A DNA stretch of 42,174 nucleotides, taken from NCBI GenBank assembly GCA_019113395.1, contig DXHL01000002.1, positions 1 to 42,174 of the forward strand, read 5' to 3'. The notes beneath the pieces are model-generated. The model searched no databases, was not told the DNA's origin, and saw only the letters and a program-made list of their open reading frames with translations. This document shows positions 25,729-33,327 of this stretch, one piece after another; the first letter of the stretch is position 1, and each line of letters begins with the position of its first letter. The translations under genes and the position numbers were made by a program. The DNA is from Candidatus Rikenella faecigallinarum (GTDB lineage Bacteria > Bacteroidota > Bacteroidia > Bacteroidales > Rikenellaceae).

Positions 25729-26197
25729 TAAGCAAGGGGGCTCTGCCGCTGCTCCCGACGCCTTCTCACGGAGGTGAATCGGGAGGGGAGGAAAGTCCGG
25801 GCAACACAGAGCACCGCACTGGTGAAACTGCCAGACGGACGTAAGTTTGTGTCTCCGTAACAGAGAATAACCGCCCGCACCCGTAAGGGTGCAGGTAAGG
25901 GTGAAAAGGTGGTGTAAGAGACCACCGGTGTCGGCAGCAATGTCGGTAGCCGTACGGACTGCGGGTTGCAAGACCATGTACACCGATGCTGTTCGGCGTG
26001 GCCTCTGGGCTGATGCTGAACGAGAGGGCTGCTCGTCCGAGTCGGGGGGTAGGTTGCTGATGATTCGGCGGGAGACCGTCGAGCTGGATAAATGGCAGAG
26101 GCTTTTTTGAGTCGCGTGTGCCGTTACCGTTCCTGACGGGGCGCGAGCGGCATCACCACACAAAAAAGTACAGAACCCGGCTTATACCCCTTGCTTA
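25729..26197 (+). ncRNA. rnpB: RNase P RNA (class A)
   Basis: The catalytic RNA that matures tRNA 5' ends. P1 is formed by TAAGCAAGGGG (25729-25739) and CCCCTTGCTTA (26187-26197). Conserved core segments are present: GAGGAAAGTCCGGGC near the 5' end, ACAGAGAATAACCGCC, GGTAAGGGTGAAAAGGTG with GTAAGAGACCACC, and GATAAATGGC and ACAGAACCCGGCTTA near the 3' end. At about 469 bases it is longer than the usual 350-400; extra length seems to lie in the stretch after GATAAATGGC, where CTTTTTTG and CAAAAAAG can pair. No TAnnTTTG box is seen just upstream. Confidence 0.95.
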
Positions 26198-26203
26198 TTC
26201 GCT

Positions 26204-26252
26204 GTTTCGGGCCCGGAGGAGATTAATATCTCCCCCGAGCCCGAAACATTTT
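26204..26252 (+). terminator. Terminator of rnpB
   Basis: GTTTCGGGC (26204-26212) pairs with GCCCGAAAC (26239-26247), with an inner GGAGAT-TAAT-ATCTCC hairpin, followed by ATTTTG. Confidence 0.9.
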
Positions 26253-26319
26253 GCACTCCCATCAACCCGCTTCACTCACTTTAGGCAAAAGACATCACAC
26301 TCCATACTCAAAAAATGAT

Positions 26320-26327
26320 TACCTTTG
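26320..26327 (+). promoter_or_regulatory. -7 promoter box for the structured leader and TIG lipoprotein gene
   Basis: TACCTTTG is a perfect consensus match after the rnpB terminator. No TTG is found at the expected -33 position. The implied start is near 26334, giving a leader of about 270 bases. Confidence 0.65.
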
Positions 26328-26389
26328 TCTCGAATTCTACCCTCTTTCTGCCCATGGCATAAACTGAACGATTGAAATTACATACAGAG

Positions 26390-26560
26390 AAGCGTTAGCT
26401 TTTATTCTTGCTTTCCGAAACTTCGACACTTTCTCAAAGCAACCAAGAGTAAAGCAGTAACGCTCACGTGGTGACACGTGGGCTTTACTTATTTGGTTGC
26501 ATAGGTAGTCGAAGACCTCGGAAAGCAAATAAGACTCGAAGCCCACGCTTTTTGTTTGTA
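26390..26560 (+). ncRNA. Putative bistable structured RNA leader made of four alternately inverted units
   Basis: Four related units of about 20 bases (26398-26416, 26436-26455 inverted, 26482-26500, 26520-26542 inverted) allow two folds. Fold B is one long hairpin: 26390-26395 with 26545-26550, 26408-26418 with 26518-26528, 26421-26427 with 26508-26514, 26439-26446 with 26493-26500, 26448-26455 with 26482-26489, capped by CACGTG-GTGA-CACGTG (GNRA loop). Fold A is two hairpins: 26391-26402 with 26451-26464, and 26480-26495 with 26526-26544. ACGCTTTTTGTTTG follows. Whether it is a leader, a separate small RNA or a mobile repeat is not known. Confidence 0.6.
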
Positions 26561-26603
26561 ACCGATAACCAACCTTTTTATTCACCTACAAACAAAAAAC
26601 ACC

Positions 26604-27917
26604 ATGAAAAAACTTTTCATCGGATTGAGCCTCATTGTGATGGCTTTCAGCAGTTGCAACGACAAAGGCAACGTCACCCCACCACCCCTGGTCACTGACC
26701 CGGTACTGCCACCGGCCACCGAAGAGTTCACCCCGGGACAGAACATCACCATCAACGGGAACGGCTTTACTGCCGCCGACGAGATATGGCTCCGCGTACC
26801 TGCCAAAGCCGAGACCCGGGATATACAGACCACCGTCACGGCACAATCAGCCACCCAAATTACCTTTACCATTCCCGAAGGCGTCACTCCGGGCGAATAT
26901 ACCGTAGTTCTCAAACGCAGCGGAACCGAAATGCCCATGGGGACAATAAACGTTGGCGAACCTCAACCGACAGCCGAAGCCAAATTTTATTGTTTGGGAG
27001 AAGACGGTATTTACACCATCGACCCACAAAGCCATGCCCTGAACCAGCTCATTGGAGCAAACGACTACAACTTCAGCGGACGGAATGTCTATGACGCATC
27101 GAAAAACACGATTTACAGCGTCGAATGGGACGAAATGCTCGTCTCCGACGAAGAGGGCGAAAAGTATATTACCCGCAGTTGGCTAGGTATTATTGACCTG
27201 ACCGCAAACAGCTACACGCGACTGGATTTACCCAATGGTATCGATTTTTACATCTACCTTATTGCCGGTCAGCCGACATTGTTGGCGCAACCGACAGCCA
27301 GTGACGACCACCTGCGTCTTTATAACATCGACCTTACCACCGGAGCCCTGACCGAAAGCCTCGACCTGGGGGCATGGAAGAGCACTTTTGGCGTGTCAGG
27401 CGACTATTCGTTCTACATCTGGGGAACCTACCTGAAAGGGCAATCTCTTTACATGGCGGTATCCGTCACGAACGAACAAACCGACCAAGCAGAATTTCGC
27501 TATCTGGCCCTTGACCTGAGTACGCCTGCCATTATTCCCGGCGGGACAATACAGAACGATGACTTAGACTGCGATATCTATTTCTTCGAACGACAGGGTC
27601 AACTATACACCTGCATTGTTCTGTATAACTGGAGTACTCCAGACGTATCCTATACCAGTCGCTTTCAATTGTTCGACACGGACAACCTGACTGCATCTGA
27701 AACATGCTGTACGTTGGAAAACATCGATTGTTGTGCTCCTCAATACGATGCAACCAATGACCGGCTCTACTGGGTGACCGACTGGGAAAAGAGCGATGAA
27801 GGTTCCGACAATGTATCCACGGGAACCGATTGGTACACCTTCGATTTTGCCACCCAAACAGCCTCCAAAGTATACACTTGGAACGAAACAATATGGGACC
27901 TGCTGCTGGTCTACTAA
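26604..27917 (+). CDS. IPT/TIG domain-containing lipoprotein
   Basis: The 437-residue protein begins with a lipoprotein signal (MKKLFIGLSLIVMAFSSC, lipid on Cys18). An IPT/TIG immunoglobulin-like domain follows (about 40-117: FTPGQNITINGNGFTAADEI, ITFTIPEGVTPGEYTVVL). The rest (about 125-437) is made of repeated short strands with Trp/Tyr turns (IYTIDPQSHAL, LRLYNIDLTTGAL, RLYWVTDWE), suggesting a beta-propeller-like ligand-binding domain. It is probably at the cell surface. No transporter or glycan-utilisation partner gene is adjacent. Its mRNA leader carries the structured element at 26390-26560. Confidence 0.85.
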   Translation: MKKLFIGLSLIVMAFSSCNDKGNVTPPPLVTDPVLPPATEEFTPGQNITINGNGFTAADEIWLRVPAKAETRDIQTTVTAQSATQITFTIPEGVTPGEYTVVLKRSGTEMPMGTINVGEPQPTAEAKFYCLGEDGIYTIDPQSHALNQLIGANDYNFSGRNVYDASKNTIYSVEWDEMLVSDEEGEKYITRSWLGIIDLTANSYTRLDLPNGIDFYIYLIAGQPTLLAQPTASDDHLRLYNIDLTTGALTESLDLGAWKSTFGVSGDYSFYIWGTYLKGQSLYMAVSVTNEQTDQAEFRYLALDLSTPAIIPGGTIQNDDLDCDIYFFERQGQLYTCIVLYNWSTPDVSYTSRFQLFDTDNLTASETCCTLENIDCCAPQYDATNDRLYWVTDWEKSDEGSDNVSTGTDWYTFDFATQTASKVYTWNETIWDLLLVY

Positions 27918-27945
27918 CGAGCCTATTCTGAATACGTAAAAACAG

Positions 27946-27989
27946 TCAGGGGAGAGAGAGCCGAATGCTCTCCCTCCCCTGAGGTTTTG
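27946..27989. terminator. Bidirectional terminator between TIG lipoprotein gene and nadB
   Basis: TCAGGGGAGAGAGAG pairs with CTCTCCCTCCCCTGA (one mismatch) around CCGAATG, followed by GGTTTTG on the plus strand. The two genes converge on it. Confidence 0.88.
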
Positions 27990-28001
27990 TAGCAGGTGTT
28001 T

Positions 28002-29576
28002 TTAGAACTGCGACAGCATCGGGTAGTCCAGCGAGAAGTGCAGCCCGACGCTCTCCTTCATCTGCTGTGCCTGCTTGATAATCAGGTAACCCACGGCTAT
28101 CATGTTGCGCAACTCGCACAGGTTCTTCGACAGCGTGGAACGACGGTAGAGATGCTCGGTCTCTTCATATATAATCTGCAGCCGGTGCATGGCCCTCTCC
28201 AGACGGATATTCGACCGCACTATCCCTACGTAGTTCGACATAATCTGCTGTACCTCCTTGAGGCTCTGCGTAATAAGCACCATCTCTTCGGGGTGCGACG
28301 TGCCCTTATAGTCCCAGTCGGGGAGCCCCTCCTGCCAGGTCAGCGAGTCGATGACCGACAGCGAGTGCCGTGCAGCCTGTTCGGCATAGACCACTGCCTC
28401 AATCAACGAATTGGATGCCAGTCGGTTTGCCCCGTGCAGCCCCGTCGAAGCCGTCTCCCCAACGGCATAGAGCCGTTTTATCGACGTTTCGCCGTTCATA
28501 TCCACCTTCACCCCGCCACAGCAGTAGTGTGCCGCCGGAACCACCGGGATAAAATCCTTCGTAATATCAATCCCAATCGAGAGGCACTTCTTGTTGATAT
28601 TCGGGAAGTGGTCCCGCGTCTGCTGCGGGTCCTTATGGGTCACATCGAGGTAGACATACTCTTCACCCCTGAGTTTCAACTCATGGTCGATGCTCCGAGC
28701 CACCACATCACGCGGAGCCAATGACCCCATCGGATGATACTTCTGCATAAACTCTTTGCCGTCCTGCGTCCGCAGAATGGCTCCGAAACCCCGAATGGCC
28801 TCCGATATCAGGAACGAGGGCCGTTCGCCGGGATTGTAGAGCGAAGTAGGGTGGAACTGGATAAACTCCATGTTTTCGATAATCCCCTTGGCACGGTGCA
28901 CGAGCGCAATTCCGTCCCCGGTCGCTCCGGCCGGGTTGGTGGTCGTGTGATAGACATTCCCCGTCCCCCCGGTGGCCAGCACCGTTACCTTGGCCCGTAC
29001 CGTGAAGACCTCCTGCGTATCGAGTTTCAGGATGTAAGCCCCGTAACACTCCGTGCCGGGTATCGACCGTTTGACCAGTTTGCCGAGGTGGTGCTGGGTC
29101 AGCAAATCGACCGCAAAGTGACGCTCCAGAATTTCGATATTGGGGTGTTCGCGCACGCGGTCAATCAGTCGGTTTTCAATTTCAGCCCCGGTATAATCCT
29201 TGTGGTGGAGAATACGGTGATGGGTATGTCCTCCTTCGCGCGCCAACTCATAGCGGCTGCCGTCAGCCACCCGGTCAAAATCAACCCCCCAGGCAATCAG
29301 TTGTCGAATCTGTGCCGGTGCGTTCCGCACCACCAACTCAACGACCTCGCGGTTATTCTTCTGCGAACCGCATATCATGGTATCCTCGATATGCTGTTCG
29401 AAATCGTCGGGTTCGTATGTTACGCCGGCAATACCGCCCTGGGCATGGTACGTATTGGTATCGTCCAGACGGCTTTTGGTCACCAGCAGCACTTTACCGT
29501 GGTCGGCCACCTTCAGGGCATAGCTCAGACCGGCTATCCCTGAGCCGATTACCAAAAAGTCACAATCTCTGTTCAT
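28002..29576 (-). CDS. nadB: L-aspartate oxidase
   Basis: NadB oxidises L-aspartate to iminoaspartate, the first step of de novo NAD synthesis; anaerobes use fumarate as acceptor. The 524-residue flavoprotein has the FAD-binding FLVIGSGIAGLSYALKVADHG region, the HAQGGIA motif, HTHHRILHHKDYTG and GFGAILRTQDGKEF segments, and a helical C-terminal domain. No nadA or nadC is adjacent; nadD is in the window at 5354-6160. Upstream a TACCTTTA string (29622-29629, minus strand) may be its promoter. Confidence 0.97.
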   Translation of the reverse strand: MNRDCDFLVIGSGIAGLSYALKVADHGKVLLVTKSRLDDTNTYHAQGGIAGVTYEPDDFEQHIEDTMICGSQKNNREVVELVVRNAPAQIRQLIAWGVDFDRVADGSRYELAREGGHTHHRILHHKDYTGAEIENRLIDRVREHPNIEILERHFAVDLLTQHHLGKLVKRSIPGTECYGAYILKLDTQEVFTVRAKVTVLATGGTGNVYHTTTNPAGATGDGIALVHRAKGIIENMEFIQFHPTSLYNPGERPSFLISEAIRGFGAILRTQDGKEFMQKYHPMGSLAPRDVVARSIDHELKLRGEEYVYLDVTHKDPQQTRDHFPNINKKCLSIGIDITKDFIPVVPAAHYCCGGVKVDMNGETSIKRLYAVGETASTGLHGANRLASNSLIEAVVYAEQAARHSLSVIDSLTWQEGLPDWDYKGTSHPEEMVLITQSLKEVQQIMSNYVGIVRSNIRLERAMHRLQIIYEETEHLYRRSTLSKNLCELRNMIAVGYLIIKQAQQMKESVGLHFSLDYPMLSQF

Positions 29577-29704
29577 TTGAGACTAAAGCTGAGATATTAC
29601 GATATTCAGAAATGGAATGAGTAAAGGTACGCACAAATCCCGATATTCGTTCCACATTTTTCAAATAATCTCGGGCCGAGTGCAGTTTCTCGGTAAGAGA
29701 TAAC

Positions 29705-29712
29705 TATTTTTG
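29705..29712 (+). promoter_or_regulatory. Candidate -7 box for the barrel protein and S41 peptidase operon
   Basis: TATTTTTG matches TAnnTTTG exactly and lies 28 bases before the preferred ATG at 29740. No TTG is present at the ideal -33 distance. Confidence 0.5.
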
Positions 29713-29739
29713 CGGAAAATGTTTTTTTCTCAACACACA

Positions 29740-30504
29740 ATGACCCTTTTCCCACACACTGCCCCCAAGGGGCACTCCCGGCAGCGTTTCCGCACTCCGG
29801 CTTGCAAGGTTCTGTGTACCCTCATCGGCAGCCTGGCGTTGTCCGCCTCCGTTCCCGCAGCCGCTCAGTGGAGCGTAGGGCTCAGCGGCGGTTACGCCCG
29901 CAACACGGTCTCGACCGACCGTGAGTATGCCGACGGCCTGCGCTATGAACCACACAACGGCTTTACGGTAGGTATTCCCGTACAGTACGATTTTCGGTCA
30001 TGGTTCGGGCTGCGTGCCGAACTGAGCTGGGTCCAGAAAGGAGAGTCCTCCCACAGAACCGACTACTACGAAGGCCTCTACACCAACACCCGCAACAACT
30101 ACCTGCAACTGCCCGTGATGGCCCACTTCTCGTTCGGGGGCGAACGCCTGCGGGGTTTTCTGCACGCGGGAGGTTATGTCGGCTACTGGGTATCGAGCCA
30201 CCGCCAGGGCGTAGCCCTAATGATGATGGGTGCCGACCCCGAAACAGGCAGCTGGCTGTATTCGTTTGACGAAAAAGCACCGTTCGACTCCCGCCGCGAC
30301 AACCGTTTTGAGGCGGGTCTGGCGGGTGGAATAGGGCTCTATTACCGCATTACGCCTCGCATTCGTATCGAAGCCGAAGGACGCTGCTATTATGCGCTCA
30401 CCGACATGCAGAAACAGTACATGAAATACCTGATTCCGCGCTACAACACCACCTTCACCACTCAGATTGGATGCATTATTACTTTAGGTAAACTCAGCAA
30501 GTAA
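29740..30504 (+). CDS. Outer-membrane beta-barrel protein (porin-family fold)
   Basis: From ATG 29740 the 254-residue protein has a signal peptide (hydrophobic VLCTLIGSLALSASV, cleavage after PAAAQ) and then alternating strands of the small-barrel type: WSVGLSGGYARNTV, FTVGIPVQYDFRSWFGLRAEL, YLQLPVMAHFSFGG and a final FTTQIGCIITLGKL. This matches the eight-stranded outer-membrane protein domain common in Bacteroidota. In-frame starts at 29710 and 29719 fall at or before the likely transcription start. Function is unknown. The S41 peptidase gene follows after six bases. Confidence 0.85.
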   Translation: MTLFPHTAPKGHSRQRFRTPACKVLCTLIGSLALSASVPAAAQWSVGLSGGYARNTVSTDREYADGLRYEPHNGFTVGIPVQYDFRSWFGLRAELSWVQKGESSHRTDYYEGLYTNTRNNYLQLPVMAHFSFGGERLRGFLHAGGYVGYWVSSHRQGVALMMMGADPETGSWLYSFDEKAPFDSRRDNRFEAGLAGGIGLYYRITPRIRIEAEGRCYYALTDMQKQYMKYLIPRYNTTFTTQIGCIITLGKLSK

Positions 30505-30510
30505 CGCTTC

Positions 30511-31740
30511 ATGAAACACATATATCACACCCTTTTTGTTGCCCTGATGCTGATTTCGGGTGCTGTTTCGTGCCGCCGTCAGGCGCCGGAACTGACCAAC
30601 CCGAACGACCTGCGGGTAAACACCGAATCTCCGTCTCAAGTCTTTTTGGCTTTTTGGCAGGGGATGAACAACTCGTATGGCTTTTGGGACATCGACCCCA
30701 CAGACTGGGATGCGGTTTATGACCACTACCTGCCGATATTCGAGCGCCTCGACACGGAACTGGCCACGCTGCCCACCACCGAAGAGCGCATGGGGCGACT
30801 GCAAGAGCTGTATACCGAGATGTGCTCCAAACTCATAGACCACCATCTGACCCTCACTTTCTACCCGGAGACAGACTCGGCATTCCGCATTTCACCGGGG
30901 ATGTTGGAGGCTCAGAGCCGCGATTATGCCCACCAGCCGCAGGTGATAAACAACACCCTGAGAACGGTGTACGAAGCCAACAAACAGGCCGGCCGTATCA
31001 CGGACGACGTGGTGGGAGTCTACAACGACCCGACGGGCGAAAACTCCATGTTGGCCATCTCGTATAAGATAGACGGGGTTATCTACCTGCATTTCACCTC
31101 TTTTTCTTTTACGGGAGCCATCGCAAACGACCCGGGTAATCCGGCCGAACAGGCTCTGCGCAACTTCCAGCGCCTGATACTCGAAACACCCGACATACAG
31201 GGGGTTATCATCGATGTACGCGACAACGGGGGCGGATACCTGAGCGACATGGATGAACTGCTGGCCTATCTGATTGACACTCCGTTCCAATTTGCCTATA
31301 CACGTGTCAAAAGCGGTTTGGGGCGGCTGGACTACGGACCGTGGGTGCCCGCCGTGGTGACCCCTGCGGCCCAACACCGTGGCGTGGAGGCTCCGATTGT
31401 AGTGCTGACCAACCTCTACTCGGTCAGCATGTCGGAACTGACGGCCATGGCCGTGTCGGCCCTGCCCAACGGATGCGTCATCGGCGAACGCAGTTTCGGC
31501 GGGACAGGCCCTTTGGCCGGAGATTTCACCTACTCGTATAACGGGTCGGTCTCCAATCCGGCTGTCCAAATCTATTGCGCCACAGCCATGACCAAAGACA
31601 TAAACGGCCAAATTCACGAAGGCATTGGTATTGTCCCGGACATCGAGGTGTTGCAGGATGCCGCCATGGAAGCCCAACTGGCCAACGGCGTAGACCTGCA
31701 GTTGGAGAGGGCCTTGGAGTACATCCGAACAGGTAAATAA
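30511..31740 (+). CDS. S41 family peptidase, lipoprotein
   Basis: The 409-residue protein has a lipoprotein signal (hydrophobic LFVALMLISGAVSC, lipid on Cys21). The catalytic core (about 190-380) carries GVIIDVRDNGGGYLSDMDELL and the serine motif VLTNLYSVSMSELTAMAV. The Lys of CtpA-type enzymes (GKG) is replaced by SFGGTG. An N-terminal LIDHHLTLTF could supply a His, as in tricorn/IRBP-like (S41B) enzymes with a Ser-His-Glu arrangement; this is inferred. No PDZ domain is evident. It is probably outer-membrane anchored and acts with the barrel protein encoded just upstream. Confidence 0.88.
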   Translation: MKHIYHTLFVALMLISGAVSCRRQAPELTNPNDLRVNTESPSQVFLAFWQGMNNSYGFWDIDPTDWDAVYDHYLPIFERLDTELATLPTTEERMGRLQELYTEMCSKLIDHHLTLTFYPETDSAFRISPGMLEAQSRDYAHQPQVINNTLRTVYEANKQAGRITDDVVGVYNDPTGENSMLAISYKIDGVIYLHFTSFSFTGAIANDPGNPAEQALRNFQRLILETPDIQGVIIDVRDNGGGYLSDMDELLAYLIDTPFQFAYTRVKSGLGRLDYGPWVPAVVTPAAQHRGVEAPIVVLTNLYSVSMSELTAMAVSALPNGCVIGERSFGGTGPLAGDFTYSYNGSVSNPAVQIYCATAMTKDINGQIHEGIGIVPDIEVLQDAAMEAQLANGVDLQLERALEYIRTGK

Positions 31741-31789
31741 CGAGAAGTGTTTCCCTATTCACTAGATAGTATTCCGCCTTGTAGAATCG

Positions 31790-31817
31790 AAAAACTCCCC
31801 TGCCGGGGAGTTTTTTT
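31790..31817 (+). terminator. Intrinsic terminator after the S41 peptidase gene
   Basis: AACTCCCC and GGGGAGTT form a stem around TGCC, followed by seven T. Confidence 0.93.
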
Positions 31818-31864
31818 CTTGGGGAGACCCTAAATTTTCCATTCGCATTCACCGAAAAACTTGT

Positions 31865-31872
31865 TACTTTTG
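31865..31872 (+). promoter_or_regulatory. -7 promoter box of the rseC-rnf operon
   Basis: TACTTTTG is a perfect consensus match 48 bases upstream of the rseC ATG; a TTC at 31842-31844 is the nearest -33-like triplet (20-base gap). Confidence 0.65.
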
Positions 31873-31920
31873 TGACCGCAACCGTTTGCGATTGCCCCAA
31901 ACTTATTCTCTCAACCTCCT

Positions 31921-32352
31921 ATGAACCACTCATCAGGCACCATTCGCCAGAGCGCTACCGTGATTCGTGTCGATGCGGCCGAAATCGAGGTCGAAGTGTG
32001 TCGCCCCGAGGCCTGCGCCGCCTGCAAAGCCAAAAGCGTCTGCAGCGAGGGTGGAGGAGAGGGTAAACGCATGACCCTGGTCAATGACGGACAAGGCTAT
32101 CGGGTGGGCGAACAAATCCAACTCGTCATGCGCCGCTCGGCAGGACTGAAGGCGGTGGTAATTGCCTATTTGGTACCGGTAGTGCTGGTGGTGGCCGCGC
32201 TTCTGATTTTCCAGGCCACCCCCATGAGCGACACCACGGCAGCCCTCCTGACACTGGGTATCCTGGTGCTCTATTTTGTGATTATCCGCCTGCTGCGCGG
32301 ACGCATCAATAACCAACTCACCATTGAAATCGAAAAAGAAATCGAACTATAA
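31921..32352 (+). CDS. rseC: RseC/MucC family protein (SoxR-reducing system)
   Basis: The 143-residue inner-membrane protein has an N-terminal cytoplasmic domain with a Cys cluster (ACAACKAKSVC) and two transmembrane helices (about 77-98 and 105-125). RseC proteins are encoded with Rnf genes in many bacteria; in E. coli the Rsx/RseC system keeps SoxR reduced. In Bacteroidales it is the usual first gene of the rnf operon and may help mature or regulate the complex. Its stop overlaps the rnfB start (TAATG). Confidence 0.93.
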   Translation: MNHSSGTIRQSATVIRVDAAEIEVEVCRPEACAACKAKSVCSEGGGEGKRMTLVNDGQGYRVGEQIQLVMRRSAGLKAVVIAYLVPVVLVVAALLIFQATPMSDTTAALLTLGILVLYFVIIRLLRGRINNQLTIEIEKEIEL

Positions 32353-33326
32353 TGAACGAAACGTTGATTTACACCATCGCCATTCTGGTAGGGCTGGGGC
32401 TCGTGGCAGCCGTCGTGCTCTACTTCGTGGCGCAGAAATTCAAGGTCTACGAAGACCCCAGAATCGACGAAACCGAAAGCCGGCTGCCCGGTGCCAACTG
32501 TGGCGGTTGCGGTTTCCCGGGGTGCCGAGGCATGGCCGAAGCACTGGTCAAGAATGACGACATCTCCTCGCTCTACTGCCCGGTAGGTGGCGCTGCCACG
32601 ATGAAAGCCGTAGCCGAATACCTCGGCAAAGCAGTGCCCGAAAAGGAACCGATGGTAGCTGTGGTGCGTTGCGGCGGTTCGTTCTGCCACCGTCCGCGGA
32701 CCAACACCTTTGACGGGGCACGCTCGTGTGCCGTCGAAGCCTCGCTCTACGGCGGGGAAACAGGCTGTACGTTTGGCTGCCTGGGCAATGGCGACTGTAC
32801 GCGTGCCTGTGCGTTCGATGCCATCCACATGAACCCCGAAACGGGACTCCCCGAAGTGGACGAAGAGAAATGTACGGCCTGCGGCGCCTGTGTCAAGGCC
32901 TGCCCCAAAAACATCATCGAACTCCGCAAAAAAGGTCCCAAGGGACGGCGTGTCTTTGTCAGCTGCGTCAATAAAGACAAAGGAGCCATCACCCGCAAAG
33001 CCTGCTCGGTGGGGTGCATCGGCTGCGGCAAATGTGTCAAGACCTGCCCGTTCGAAGCCATTACACTCGAAAACAACCTGGCCTATATCGACCCGGCCAA
33101 ATGCCGTTTGTGCCGCAAGTGTGTAGCCGTCTGCCCGACGGGTGCGATTGTGGAGGTAAACTTCCCGCCGCGTCCGGCCGACAAGGGTGAAGGGGGCGAA
33201 ACCGTGCTCACTGTAAAACGACCGGCAACCCCGACGCCGACGGCACCCAAAGCCGAAACCACGGAAACCGTGGCGGCAAAAACCCCGGCTCAGGAAACCA
33301 AAACCACGGAAGAAGGAGGCGAATAA
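32352..33326 (+). CDS. rnfB: Rnf complex subunit B (ferredoxin-oxidising, multi-cluster)
   Basis: RnfB takes electrons from reduced ferredoxin at the cytoplasmic face. The 324-residue protein has one N-terminal membrane helix (6-26), the 4Fe-4S motif with Cys50, 53, 58 and 76 (GANCGGCGFPGC), a further Cys-rich segment (C139, 143, 149, 153) and three ferredoxin motifs at C174-184, C222-232 and C251-261. The tail from about 271 is a Pro/Thr/Ala/Glu-rich linker of low complexity. The order rnfB-C-D-G-E-A matches other Bacteroidota. Confidence 0.97.
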   Translation: MNETLIYTIAILVGLGLVAAVVLYFVAQKFKVYEDPRIDETESRLPGANCGGCGFPGCRGMAEALVKNDDISSLYCPVGGAATMKAVAEYLGKAVPEKEPMVAVVRCGGSFCHRPRTNTFDGARSCAVEASLYGGETGCTFGCLGNGDCTRACAFDAIHMNPETGLPEVDEEKCTACGACVKACPKNIIELRKKGPKGRRVFVSCVNKDKGAITRKACSVGCIGCGKCVKTCPFEAITLENNLAYIDPAKCRLCRKCVAVCPTGAIVEVNFPPRPADKGEGGETVLTVKRPATPTPTAPKAETTETVAAKTPAQETKTTEEGGE

Positions 33327-33327
33327 C

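Noticed and set aside
25690-26163. Minus-strand open frame across the RNase P RNA
   Set aside because: The conserved RNase P core sequences on the plus strand account for this DNA.
26337-26585. An 82-residue open frame on the minus strand covering the structured element
   Set aside because: Its sequence is dictated by the inverted units, it shows no domain, and it would read through both arms of the hairpin. The RNA or DNA structure explains the region better, though a gene finder might call it.
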